A DNA stretch of 64,000 nt from the NCBI RefSeq assembly GCF_003604215.1, contig NZ_QXGS01000001.1, positions 558,001-622,000 on the forward strand. Reading direction: 5' to 3'. Position 1 is the stretch's first letter. Every line of letters starts with the position of its first letter. Shown here piece after piece: positions 8,657 to 17,226 of this stretch. Origin of the DNA: Teichococcus vastitatis. Its GTDB lineage: Bacteria; Pseudomonadota; Alphaproteobacteria; Acetobacterales; Acetobacteraceae. A model generated the notes under the pieces. The model ran no database searches. It was not told the DNA's origin and saw nothing but the letters and a program-made list of their open reading frames with translations. Made by a program: the position numbers and the translations under genes.

Positions 8657-9367
8657 ATGGTCCACGGAATGGTTGATCCAGTCAATGCCCAAGATCGCTC
8701 CGGATCCCGCACGCCCAGCGGCGCCGCAGGCCTGTTGCAAGCCTTGCACCGCGATCTGCAGGACGGCCGCTGGCGGCACGGGGAGAAGCTGCCGACCGAG
8801 CGCGAACTGGGCGCGCGGCACGGCGTGGCGCGCAACACGGTGCGCCGCGCCCTGGATACGCTGGAGCAGCAGGGATTGATCCAGCGGCAGGTCGGCCGCG
8901 GTACCTTCCGCACGGCACCGCCCGCTCCGGCACCGTCGGAGGAGGAGGCGCTCAGCCCGGCCGACGTGGTGGAATGCCGCCTGATCCTGGAGCCCGACAT
9001 GATCGCCCTGGCGGTGGCCCGCGCCGCCGCCGCCGATCTGGCACGGCTGGAGGAATGCCTGCGCGGCACCGATGCGGCGGCCGACCTGCCCACCTTCGAG
9101 CATTGGGACGCGGCATTGCACGACGCCCTGGCGCTGGCCACGCATAACCGTGCGGTGATCGCCATGAGCCGCTCCCTGGCGCGGGTGCGGGAACGGACGG
9201 ATTGGGGGCAGTTGAAGGCGCGCGGCAACACGCCCGAACGCCGCGCCACGCTGCAGGCGCAGCACCACGCCATGGTGGAGGCGGTGCGACGGCGCGACCA
9301 GGATGCCGCACGCTCCACCATGCGCGCGCATATTCGCTTCGTGCAGACCTACATGTTCGGCGAATAA
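8657..9367 (+). CDS. GntR-family transcriptional regulator (FadR/FCD type)
   Basis: A 236-residue regulator. The N-terminal winged helix-turn-helix carries GEKLPTERELGARHGVARNT and VRRALDTLEQQGLI. The C-terminal all-helical ligand domain has LILEPDMIALA and, late, a conserved His-rich helix. The family binds small carboxylates or sugars and usually represses the adjacent operon. The start could be ATG 8657 or ATG 8669; neither has a strong ribosome site. It is divergent from the catabolic cluster, so it is the likely regulator of it, and it runs convergently into the next gene with only 7 bases between. Confidence 0.9.
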   Translation: MVHGMVDPVNAQDRSGSRTPSGAAGLLQALHRDLQDGRWRHGEKLPTERELGARHGVARNTVRRALDTLEQQGLIQRQVGRGTFRTAPPAPAPSEEEALSPADVVECRLILEPDMIALAVARAAAADLARLEECLRGTDAAADLPTFEHWDAALHDALALATHNRAVIAMSRSLARVRERTDWGQLKARGNTPERRATLQAQHHAMVEAVRRRDQDAARSTMRAHIRFVQTYMFGE

Positions 9368-9374
9368 CGCTTGC

Positions 9375-10724
9375 TCAGGCGGGCGGCGCGTTCACCACCG
9401 GCACCAGGCTTTCCAGCAGCTCCGGCATCTCGGCCACCGGCACGGGAAGGCGCGCCACCTCCAGGGTGATGCGATCCAGCAGCCGTCCGGATCGGGTGTA
9501 GAGCGTCAGGTGGAAATGCTCGCCTTCGGCCCGCGGCAGGCAGACCACGGCCTCGCCCGGCGCTTCCTGCTGCGCCATCTCGATGAAGTCGCGGATCTCC
9601 GGCCAGGCGCCGCTCTGGCCCTCGGCTTCTTCCAGGAACTCGGCGATCTCCGCCTCCACCTCGGAGAACGGCACCAGCGCCAGCGGAACGCAGCCGCCAT
9701 GCGCCTGGAAGGCGGCGCTCTGCCACCGCTCGAACGCCGCATCCTGCGCGGCGTCCTCGGGGGTGGGAGCGTCATCGGGGGATGCCTCGGGCAGGCCGTT
9801 CAGCGCCAGCTCCTCCCATTGCGGCACGGTCCAGTCCAGCTGGACGCCGGCGAGCACCGCGAAATCTTCCTCCGGCGGCGCACCGCTCTCGACCGGCGCC
9901 AATAGCGCCGGGCTGCGGCCGTCGGCCAGGTCCAGCAGCACCTGCCGCAGCGCGCCCGGTGTCAGGGCGGCGATGGCGTCCTGCCGGTACCAGCCCGGCA
10001 GCAGGCGCAGTTCCAGCCCTTCCGGCAGGGCGCCGGAGGCCAGCAGCGACTGTTCCAGCGCCGTGGCGTCCGGCAGCGGCCCGGGCGGCAGGGCCACCGG
10101 CAGCGCGACCAGGGAGGCCCAGCCGGACGGCCCCGCCGCCGCGGTCTCCGCCAGGGCGAGCAGGTCCTGCATCAGGTCCTGCGCCGCCTCCTCGCCATGG
10201 CGCTGCGCCACCTTGCGCACCGCCTGCTCCAGGACCCCGTCGCGCCCGGCGGCGATCAGCGTTTCGGCAAAGGCGTCGAAGGCGGCGCCATCATCGCCGG
10301 CGAACAACCGCACCAGCCGGTCTGCCGGGGTGCCCGCCGCCTTGTCCGCCAATGGCCGCGGCAGCGCCGTTGCATCCAGCCCCAGCAGCCGAAGGGCTGC
10401 CTCGCCCCGCAGGACCTGCGTTCTGTCGCGCCAGGCCAGGCGGCGTTCCGCCTCATCGGGCTGGTCCGTCATCCAGCGGCGAAAGGCGGCGCGGTCGGCA
10501 CGCTGCACCAGCACCACCACACCCTGGCGCAGCAGCTCCGACGCCACGGCGCGGTTGATCGCCCGCGTCGCCTCCAGCGTGACACCGCCGGGGCGCATCA
10601 GGTCGAGGGTCTCGGCATCCGGGAAATGGGTCAGCAGCACGACCCGCAGGTCGGGCGCCAGCTCCTCGACGAGGCGAGCGGCCTGACGAACGGCCTCGGC
10701 GGGATTCTCGTTGTCGGGCGCCAT
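9375..10724 (-). CDS. Protein of unknown function, acidic, cytoplasmic
   Basis: A 449-residue protein that I do not recognise. It has no signal peptide or membrane segment, is rich in Leu, Ala, Glu and Asp, and contains a strongly acidic stretch near residues 310-335. The first 75 residues look like an alpha/beta fold (LRVVLLTHFPDAETLDL, VVVLVQRADRAAF); the rest is mostly helical with a beta-rich C-terminus. The start is well supported by CGGAGG 7 bases before the ATG. It stands alone between the GntR gene and a non-coding gap. Confidence 0.8.
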   Translation of the reverse strand: MAPDNENPAEAVRQAARLVEELAPDLRVVLLTHFPDAETLDLMRPGGVTLEATRAINRAVASELLRQGVVVLVQRADRAAFRRWMTDQPDEAERRLAWRDRTQVLRGEAALRLLGLDATALPRPLADKAAGTPADRLVRLFAGDDGAAFDAFAETLIAAGRDGVLEQAVRKVAQRHGEEAAQDLMQDLLALAETAAAGPSGWASLVALPVALPPGPLPDATALEQSLLASGALPEGLELRLLPGWYRQDAIAALTPGALRQVLLDLADGRSPALLAPVESGAPPEEDFAVLAGVQLDWTVPQWEELALNGLPEASPDDAPTPEDAAQDAAFERWQSAAFQAHGGCVPLALVPFSEVEAEIAEFLEEAEGQSGAWPEIRDFIEMAQQEAPGEAVVCLPRAEGEHFHLTLYTRSGRLLDRITLEVARLPVPVAEMPELLESLVPVVNAPPA

Positions 10725-11163
10725 GTCCGGCCTCCGGGATTGCCAGGAAAGGCGGCAGCCCTACCGCAGCCGCGGCCACCGCGCCATGCCGCAACCACCC
10801 TTCCAGGCGGAAACCGCGCTCCAGCGACGGGCACCCCGCAACCGCAGGTCCACCCGGAAAACCGGCCCTGCCGCCAGGGCATTGCGTGCTTCGCCGCGCA
10901 GCGTCAGAGCGCAAACGGAGCGCTCAGCCCATCGGCGCCTGGATGGAAGGGGACCGACGGCCCGGCATGGCCGATGGCCATGCCGGGTTGGAGCTGCGCC
11001 GTGACGCTGAAGCTGGCCGCGGCATGGCGGCCGGGCGGGCTGCCGCATCCTGCTTTGCCGCCCGCAACTTCGCCCTTGCATGCGGCGCGATCTCGGCACA
11101 GATCGGGCAGATGGTTGTTATAGCCCGCTGCATCCCGGGTCCGCGCCGCAGGGTGGTGGGCCG
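10725..11163. other. Non-coding gap with a 12-bp perfect hairpin
   Basis: No gene is convincing here. At 10961-10987 there is a perfect 12-bp inverted repeat with a GAT loop (CCCGGCATGGCC and its complement). It is strong enough to fold in RNA on either strand. It sits about 240 bases upstream of both flanking genes and has no T-run. Confidence 0.5.
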
Positions 11164-11475
11164 ATGAGCGACCCGGTCCAGGGCACGCGCCCCGCCCCGG
11201 TGATCAGCCTGAGCCGCCTGCGGGACGACAAGCTCTGGGCGGTGGTCGCCGTGATCGGTCGGCGGCGACGCGTCGCCGAGATCTTCCCCAGCCGTGCTGC
11301 CGCCGAAGCGGATCGCAGCTGGCGAGAACAGCAGGTCTCCGCCTATGCGGGGTTTCTCCGCAGTTCCAGCCTGCCGATGCCGAGCTACAGCGTCGCGGCA
11401 ATCCGCCGTGCCGACCTGCCGCGCAGTTGGCGGCCGCTGCCGGCCCTGGGCTTCCTGCGCGGCCAGTTCATCTGA
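11164..11475 (+). CDS. Small protein of unknown function
   Basis: A 103-residue basic protein without signal peptide. It has a beta-like core (LWAVVAVIGRRRRVAEIF) followed by a helix and ends in LPALGFLRGQFI. The ATG at 11164 is preceded by GGTGG. It lies just upstream of the cobalamin riboswitch but is separated from that operon by the riboswitch itself. I do not recognise the family. Confidence 0.6.
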   Translation: MSDPVQGTRPAPVISLSRLRDDKLWAVVAVIGRRRRVAEIFPSRAAAEADRSWREQQVSAYAGFLRSSSLPMPSYSVAAIRRADLPRSWRPLPALGFLRGQFI

Positions 11476-11543
11476 CCAGCGGCTCCCCGGCTGTTGGGCC
11501 GGCACCCGTTGCCTTGACCCTTCCGCCGATCGGCCGGCATAAG

Positions 11544-11723
11544 GACGCAGCGACGGTTCCCCCTTCCCGGGGATGAAAAGGGAACGCGGTGCGAAGCCGC
11601 GGCTGCCCCCGCAACTGTGAGCGGCGAGTGCCATCCCGTTCTTGGCCACTGGTGCTCTGGCATCGGGAAGGCAGGGCTGGCGCGATGACCCGTGAGCCAG
11701 GAGACCTGCCGCCGCGCGTGGTC
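11544..11723 (+). promoter_or_regulatory. Cobalamin (B12) riboswitch
   Basis: The leader of the import operon contains the hallmarks of the adenosylcobalamin riboswitch. These are the GGGAACGCGGTG segment followed by GCTGCCCCCGCAACTGTGA (the B12-box region, about 11600-11620), and GAGCCAGGAGACCTGCC at 11694-11710. The latter forms the J6/3-P3 side of the aptamer core. A further GC-rich hairpin at about 11736-11755 lies between the aptamer and the first gene and could be the expression platform. The outer boundaries are approximate. High cobalamin is expected to reduce expression of the downstream genes. Confidence 0.93.
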
Positions 11724-11836
11724 ATGCGCGAACACACCGGGCGGGGTGCCCCGGCTGTGGCAGGATGGCCGCGCCGCCCTGGCGCAGCCGCACCGCCGCG
11801 TTCGTGGTGACGGATTGCTGTGCCACGAGGATCTCC

Positions 11837-12934
11837 ATGGCGACCGTGTCGCGTCGTGTTCTGCTGGCGGCTGCCGCCGCCGGCCTGCTTCCCGCGCCAT
11901 CCCGCGCCGCGCCGCTTCGCCTGGAAGGGCTCGACGGGCGCGGCGCCGTGCTGCACCAACCTGCCCGCCGGATCGTGCTCGGCTTCTATTTCGAGGAATT
12001 CCTGGCGGTGGGCGGAACCGCCGCGCTGCCGCGCGTGGTCGGCCTCTCGCGCGGCGCGTGGAAAGACTGGCGACCGGCGCATTGGGCCGAATACGTCAAG
12101 GTGTTGCCCAGGCTGGCGGAGCTGCCGGATGTGGGCGAGGTCGAGCTCGGCACGTTCTCGGCCGAAAAGGCCATCGCCCTGCGGCCGGATGTGGCGATCC
12201 TCGGCACCTGGCAGGTGCAGGGGCTCGGCACCACGGTGGACCGGCTCGCCGCCGCGGGCATTCCGGTGCTGGCGATCGACTACCACGCCGAGGAACCGGC
12301 GCGGCACTTGGCCAGCACCCGCCTGCTCGGCCAGATCCTGGGCGAGGAAGCACGGGCGGCGCGGCTGGCCGCGGAGTATGAGGCCGCCATCGCCGCGGTG
12401 CGCTCCCGCCTGGCAGAGGTCCGGCCGCCGCGCATCTACATCGAGCTGGGAAGCAAGGGACCGGCCGAGCAGGGGCCGAGCTACGGCCCGCACATGTGGG
12501 GCGCCCTCGCCGCGCTCGCCGGCGGCGACAATATCGGGCTCGGCGTGATCAACAGCTGGGGCCCCATGGCGGCGGAGATGGTGCTGGCGCGGCGTCCGGA
12601 GGTGATCGTGATCGCCGGATCGGAATGGCGCCAGCATGCCAGCGGGCAGCTGATGGGGCAGGGGGTTTCCGCCGACGAGGCGCGGGCCCGGCTGCGAGGC
12701 TTCCTGCAGCGTCCCGGCTGGGCGGGCCTGCCGGCGGTGCGGGACGGGCGCGTGCATGCGGTCTACCAGGGCGCCTCGCGGACGCTGGCCGATGCCGCGT
12801 CGGTGCAATACCTGGCCAAGGCGCTGCATCCGGACCTGTTCGCGGATCTGGACCCCGAAGCTTATTACCTGGACTGGCATGAGCGCTGGCTGCCGGTGCG
12901 GCCGCGGGGCAGCTTCATGCTCGGGCTCCGCTGA
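11837..12934 (+). CDS. btuF: Cobalamin/metal-chelate ABC transporter substrate-binding protein
   Basis: A 365-residue periplasmic binding protein of the BtuF/FepB class. Its signal peptide has a twin-Arg start (SRRVLLAAAAAGLL) and cleavage near residue 25. The mature protein has the two-lobed helical-backbone layout, with ALRPDVAILG and ARRPEVIVIAGS in the two lobes. It follows the cobalamin riboswitch and precedes the permease by one base, so a corrinoid or related chelate is the likely ligand. ATG 11837 is chosen because it starts the signal peptide and has GAGGA upstream. The family name rests on context; a siderophore-like ligand is less likely given the riboswitch. Confidence 0.85.
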   Translation: MATVSRRVLLAAAAAGLLPAPSRAAPLRLEGLDGRGAVLHQPARRIVLGFYFEEFLAVGGTAALPRVVGLSRGAWKDWRPAHWAEYVKVLPRLAELPDVGEVELGTFSAEKAIALRPDVAILGTWQVQGLGTTVDRLAAAGIPVLAIDYHAEEPARHLASTRLLGQILGEEARAARLAAEYEAAIAAVRSRLAEVRPPRIYIELGSKGPAEQGPSYGPHMWGALAALAGGDNIGLGVINSWGPMAAEMVLARRPEVIVIAGSEWRQHASGQLMGQGVSADEARARLRGFLQRPGWAGLPAVRDGRVHAVYQGASRTLADAASVQYLAKALHPDLFADLDPEAYYLDWHERWLPVRPRGSFMLGLR

Positions 12935-12935
12935 G

Positions 12936-13979
12936 ATGTCGGGCGCCATCGCAGCGGCCATGGCGGCGCACCGGCGGCGCGAGCGCCGCCGCTTGGGCAT
13001 GCTGGGCGCCGTTGCGCTGGCACTGGCCTTGTCGCTGGTGCTGGACTTGGCCTCCGGTCCGGCGCTGCTGCCGCCGGTCGAGGTGCTGCGGTCGCTGCTC
13101 GGCGATCCGGCGGCCGATGAAACCGTGTCGATCATTCTGTGGTCGCTGCGCCTGCCCATGGCGCTGATGGCGCTCACGGTCGGCGTGGCGCTGGGCGTCA
13201 GCGGCGCCACGGTGCAGACGCTGCTGGATAACCCGCTGGCCAGCCCCTACACGCTGGGTCTGGCGGCGGCGGCCGGCTTCGGCGCCGCGCTGGCGCTGCA
13301 GCAGGGCGGCTGGGGGCTGCCGCCGGTGTTGGCAGTGCCCGGCGCCGCCTTTCTGTTCACCAGCCTGGCCTGTGCCGTGGTGCTGGGCGTCGGCCGCCTG
13401 CGCGGCATGGCGGCCAACACCGTGGTGCTGGCCGGCATCGCCCTGTTGTTCCTGTTCCACTCGCTGCAATCCCTGATGCAATTCCGGGCCACGCCGGAGG
13501 TCGGCCAGCAGATCGTGTTCTGGCTGCTGGGCAGCCTGGACCGCGCCACCTGGCAGAATCTGGGCATCACTGCCGCGGTCACGGCCGTGTCGCTGCCGCT
13601 GCTGATGCGGCATTGCTGGGCGTTGACGGCGCTGCGCCTCGGCGAGGCACGGGCGCGGGCGCTGGGCCTGCCCGTCGCCGCGCTGCGCCTGGGCGCGGTG
13701 CTGCTGGTGTCGCTGATGACGGCCACGGCGATCGCGTTTGTCGGCACCATCGGCTTCATCGGCCTGGTGGCGCCGCACCTGGCGCGGCTGTGCATCGGCG
13801 AGGACCAGCGCTTCCTGTTGCCGATGTCGGGTCTGATGGGCGCGCTGATGCTGTCCAGCGCCTCGGTGTTGTCCAAGGTGATCCTGCCGGGCGCGCTGGT
13901 GCCGGTGGGGGTGGTGACGGCCGTGCTCGGCGTGCCGTTCTTCTTCTGGCTGATCCTGGCCCGCCGGCTGCCCGGCTGA
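12936..13979 (+). CDS. btuC: FecCD/BtuC-family ABC transporter permease
   Basis: A 347-residue inner-membrane permease with about ten hydrophobic segments. The first begins near residue 20 (LGMLGAVALALALSLVLDL). Family motifs are LRLPMALMAL, GVALGVSGATVQTLLDNPLA near residue 80, and FVGTIGFIGLVAPHLAR near residue 270, the loop that contacts the ATPase. It translocates the chelate delivered by the binding protein. Its ATG is 1 base after the binding-protein stop, and its stop overlaps the ATPase start (TGATG). The gene belongs to the riboswitch-controlled operon. Confidence 0.9.
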   Translation: MSGAIAAAMAAHRRRERRRLGMLGAVALALALSLVLDLASGPALLPPVEVLRSLLGDPAADETVSIILWSLRLPMALMALTVGVALGVSGATVQTLLDNPLASPYTLGLAAAAGFGAALALQQGGWGLPPVLAVPGAAFLFTSLACAVVLGVGRLRGMAANTVVLAGIALLFLFHSLQSLMQFRATPEVGQQIVFWLLGSLDRATWQNLGITAAVTAVSLPLLMRHCWALTALRLGEARARALGLPVAALRLGAVLLVSLMTATAIAFVGTIGFIGLVAPHLARLCIGEDQRFLLPMSGLMGALMLSSASVLSKVILPGALVPVGVVTAVLGVPFFFWLILARRLPG

Positions 13980-14740
13980 TGCTACGTGCGGAATCGCTGA
14001 CCCTGCGCCAGGGCAGCCAGGTGATCAGCCGATCGCTGTCGCTCGACTTCGCCCGCGGCGGCATCACGGCGCTGGTCGGGCCGAACGGGGCCGGCAAGAC
14101 CACCCTGCTGCGGGCCTTGCAAGGTGGGCACCGACCCAGCGGCGGCCGCATCACTTTGGACGGCCTAGCGCTGACCGATGCCGGGCGCCGCCGGTGGCAG
14201 GCGCGCATCGGCTACATGCCGCAGGAAAGCCGCGCCAGCGATGGTGTCACGGTGCTGGAGGCGGTGCTGCTCGGCCGGGCCGGCACGCTGGCGTTTCATC
14301 TGCCCGATGCCGAGCTGCGCGCGGCTGCGACGCTGTTGCAGGAATTCGGCCTGTTGGAACTGGCGGGCCGGAGCCTGGCCACGCTGAGCGGCGGGCAGCG
14401 GCAATTGGTGTTCTTCGCGCAATGCCTGGCGCGCGAGCCCGAGGTGATGCTGCTGGACGAGCCGGTGAGCGCGCTGGACCTGCGCCACCAGCAGACGCTG
14501 ATGCGCGCGCTGCGCCGGCTGACCGATGCGCGGCAACTGATCAGCGTGGTGGTGTTGCACGACCTCAACCTCGCCGCCCGCTACGCCGACCGCATCGCGG
14601 TGCTGGCCGAAGGCCGGCTTCGGGCGATCGGTCCCCCGCGGGAGGCGTTGTCGGCGCCGCTGCTGTCCGAGATCTACGGCGTCACGGTGCGGGTGCTGCG
14701 CGATGCCGACAACATGCCGCTGGTGCAGTCGCTGGTCTGA
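13979..14740 (+). CDS. btuD: ABC transporter ATP-binding protein (BtuD/FepC type)
   Basis: A 253-residue ATPase with Walker A GPNGAGKTT near residue 36, signature LSGGQRQ near 140, Walker B VMLLDEP and the switch His in VVLHDLN. It powers the BtuC-type permease. Start and permease stop overlap by one base, as expected for co-translated subunits. No TonB-dependent outer-membrane receptor accompanies the operon in this window, so outer-membrane passage must use a receptor encoded elsewhere. Confidence 0.92.
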   Translation: MLRAESLTLRQGSQVISRSLSLDFARGGITALVGPNGAGKTTLLRALQGGHRPSGGRITLDGLALTDAGRRRWQARIGYMPQESRASDGVTVLEAVLLGRAGTLAFHLPDAELRAAATLLQEFGLLELAGRSLATLSGGQRQLVFFAQCLAREPEVMLLDEPVSALDLRHQQTLMRALRRLTDARQLISVVVLHDLNLAARYADRIAVLAEGRLRAIGPPREALSAPLLSEIYGVTVRVLRDADNMPLVQSLV

Positions 14741-14770
14741 ACGCCGGACGTGCCGATGCGGCGGCCCCGC

Positions 14771-16006
14771 TCAAGGGGCGCCCCGCGTCATGCGCAGGAA
14801 CACCAGGCTGCAACCCAGCAGAACCAGTGCCAGAAAGGCGATGGCGGCACCCGATCCCCCGGCCGAGCCGACGGCGCCGGACGCCGCCTGCAGCATCGCG
14901 GCGCCGAGAAAGAACGACAGGTTCACGGCGGACAACGCCTTGCCGGCATCCTCCGGCGGCACGGCCGCGCGGGTCATCGCGAACAACAGCGGCTGGATCG
15001 AGATCGCCAGTCCGAAGGCGAACAGAAGCGCCATGTCCGCCGATGTCGGCAGCATCGACCGGCCGAACAGCTGCGACAGCCACCCGCCCGGCCCGCCGCC
15101 CGCCAGCAGCAGCAGAAATAGCGCGGCCAAGCCGTGCCCCGCCGCCAGCAGCCCCCGCCGGTGCCCGAGCCGCCGGTCCAGCAGGCCGGCCAACAGGGGA
15201 CCGGCGATCAGGGCCAGCGTCGCCACCAGCATCAGCGCGCCGGCATCGATCCGCGACAGCCCCTTGACCTCCATCAGCCAGGGACCGCCCCACAATCCCC
15301 GCACCCCGATCACCACCGCGAAGGAGGCGAAGGCGAGCAGCACCACGGGGCGCAGCCTGCTTCGCGCGCCAATGCGCAGCACCTGGGCGGCCTCGCTGAG
15401 GAAGCGCGGCCGCGGCCCGAAATCGATCCGAGGTTGCGGCGGCTGCACCAGCCTGGCCACCAGGGCCGCCACGGCAACGGCCATCACCGCGGTGGCCCAG
15501 AAGCCGGCCCGCCACCCATGGTGCTCCACCAGCCAGGCCAGCGGGCTGGCGGACAGCAGCATGCCGACATTGCCCACGCCCTGGATCAGCCCGGACCACA
15601 GGCCGAACCGCGCGGGGCTGAGCAGCTTGGCCGCCAGCGTCATCGGGCAGAGCAGCATGCCGCAGCAGCCCAGCCCGAGCACGATCTGCGCCATCAGGAA
15701 CCCTGCCGCGCCGCCGGTCAGCGCCGCCAGGACGCCGCCGAGGCTGACGGTGGCCAGCAGAACAAGGGCCACCGGGCGGACGCCGAAGCGGTCGAGCGCG
15801 ACGCCCAGCGGGATCTGCCCGGCGGCAAAGGCGAAGTGGTAGGCGCCGGTCAGGCCCGCCAGCTCCTCCGTGCTTACCGCCAAGTCGCGCGACAGCACGT
15901 CGGCCGAGATGGCCGGCAGCGTGCGCACCATGTTGGAGATCATGTGGCCGAAGGCGAGCGCCAGCAGCGGGGCGACGAAGGCGGAGGATCCTTCACGCGT
16001 GGTCAT
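14771..16006 (-). CDS. Major facilitator superfamily transporter
   Basis: A 411-residue integral membrane protein with about twelve hydrophobic segments and the MFS loop 2-3 motif GVALDRFGVRPVAL near residue 70. The substrate cannot be read from the sequence; drug or metabolite export is common for this type. ATG 16006 is chosen at the start of the first membrane segment; a GTG at 16054 would add 16 residues. It runs convergently into the ABC ATPase gene, with only 30 bases between them and a small GCCCC/GGGGC hairpin overlapping its stop codon. Confidence 0.85.
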   Translation of the reverse strand: MTTREGSSAFVAPLLALAFGHMISNMVRTLPAISADVLSRDLAVSTEELAGLTGAYHFAFAAGQIPLGVALDRFGVRPVALVLLATVSLGGVLAALTGGAAGFLMAQIVLGLGCCGMLLCPMTLAAKLLSPARFGLWSGLIQGVGNVGMLLSASPLAWLVEHHGWRAGFWATAVMAVAVAALVARLVQPPQPRIDFGPRPRFLSEAAQVLRIGARSRLRPVVLLAFASFAVVIGVRGLWGGPWLMEVKGLSRIDAGALMLVATLALIAGPLLAGLLDRRLGHRRGLLAAGHGLAALFLLLLAGGGPGGWLSQLFGRSMLPTSADMALLFAFGLAISIQPLLFAMTRAAVPPEDAGKALSAVNLSFFLGAAMLQAASGAVGSAGGSGAAIAFLALVLLGCSLVFLRMTRGAP

Positions 16007-16317
16007 GGGCAGTGTGGTCCGTTTCAATCCCTTGCCCCCGGTTTGCCCCGGCACGGCCGAGATGGCTAGCCTCCGGCACGCGCGCCATTCCCCGGATTCA
16101 GGCGGGCCTCCGCAGTCCTGGGCCTGCCGCCGGGGCGCCCGCCAGCCGCTTCAGCATCGCTGCCCATGGCTCCGGCTCAGCCGCGGCCGCCCGGTGGCCG
16201 GCATGCGGTGCCTCGGTAAGGGTTTGCTGGTTTTTTCCGCCTAACAGGTCGCGTTCCACCGGCGGCCCGCCGCAAGCCTGCCTGCTTGCCGCGGGAGCCG
16301 CCGATGACCGGAGCTGC

Positions 16318-17226
16318 ATGCCGATGGCGACCGCCGTCCCGCCCGTGACTGCCACCCTGGACCGGCTGAACCTGGGCCCGGGCGGGGTGCAGGCGGATGC
16401 CGGGGTGCAGGGCTTCGCGGTATCGGCGGACGGCACCCGCCTGGTGCTGCTCAGCGCCGCCGGCAACCTGGTGGCCGGCGACGGCAACGACGCCGCCGAC
16501 CTGTTCATCCTCGGCACCGGCGGCAGCGGCGGCTTCACCCGCGCGGTCACCGCCTTCGAGGATCTTGGCCAGGGCTGGAGCGCCGCCCTGGCCGGCTCCG
16601 CCGCGCAGCTCTCCGCCGACGGCCGCTCCCTCGCCTTTCTCGGCAGCCAGCTCACCGCCTCGGGCCCTGCCTATGACGTGTTCGTCAAGGACCTCACCAC
16701 CGGCACCGTCCAGCGCGCCGGCATCGACGCCAGCGGGCTGACCGTGCCGGCCTGGACCTTGTCGGCCGATGGCCGCAAGCTGGCCTTTGTCAGCACCGCC
16801 AGCACCCTGGTGCCCGGCAGCACCCCCGGCGGCGCCCAGATCTTCATTCGCGACCTCGCCACCAGCGCCGTCACCCTGGTCAGCCGCGACGCTGCCGGCC
16901 ATCCGCTGGCCGGCCCCTATGCCGAGCTGGCGCTGTCGCGGGACGGCACCCAGCTCGCCTTCACCAGCAGTGACCCGGCCCTGACCGGCTCCACCAGCGG
17001 CATTGCCCAGCTTTTTGTCAGAAACCTCCTTACCGGCAGCGTCATCCTGGCCAGCGCTGATGCCCGGGGCAACGCCGCCAGCGCCGCGTCCAGCCTCGCG
17101 GTGTTCTCCCCCGACGGCAGCCAGATCGCCTTTGTCAGTGCGCCGCCAACCTGTCCGCCGCCACGCAGGCCAGCGGCACCCTGCCGCCGCAGCTCTGGGT
17201 CAAGAACCTGCTCACCGGCAGCCTGA
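16318..17226 (+). CDS. N-terminal part of a frameshifted beta-propeller (PD40/TolB-like) protein
   Basis: These 302 residues contain repeated beta-propeller blades of the WD40-like PD40 type, each with a variant of SADGRxLAFVS and a spacing of roughly 55 residues. The frame is interrupted at about 17138-17146: the expected blade text continues only one base out of frame, after what reads as GCGCCGCC instead of GCCGCCGCC. The last 20 or so residues before the stop are therefore out-of-frame noise. Together with the next entry this forms one original gene of about 872 codons. The ATG at 16318 follows CCGGAGC. No standard signal peptide is visible, which fits a protein exported by a type I system. 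Confidence 0.8.
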   Translation: MPMATAVPPVTATLDRLNLGPGGVQADAGVQGFAVSADGTRLVLLSAAGNLVAGDGNDAADLFILGTGGSGGFTRAVTAFEDLGQGWSAALAGSAAQLSADGRSLAFLGSQLTASGPAYDVFVKDLTTGTVQRAGIDASGLTVPAWTLSADGRKLAFVSTASTLVPGSTPGGAQIFIRDLATSAVTLVSRDAAGHPLAGPYAELALSRDGTQLAFTSSDPALTGSTSGIAQLFVRNLLTGSVILASADARGNAASAASSLAVFSPDGSQIAFVSAPPTCPPPRRPAAPCRRSSGSRTCSPAA

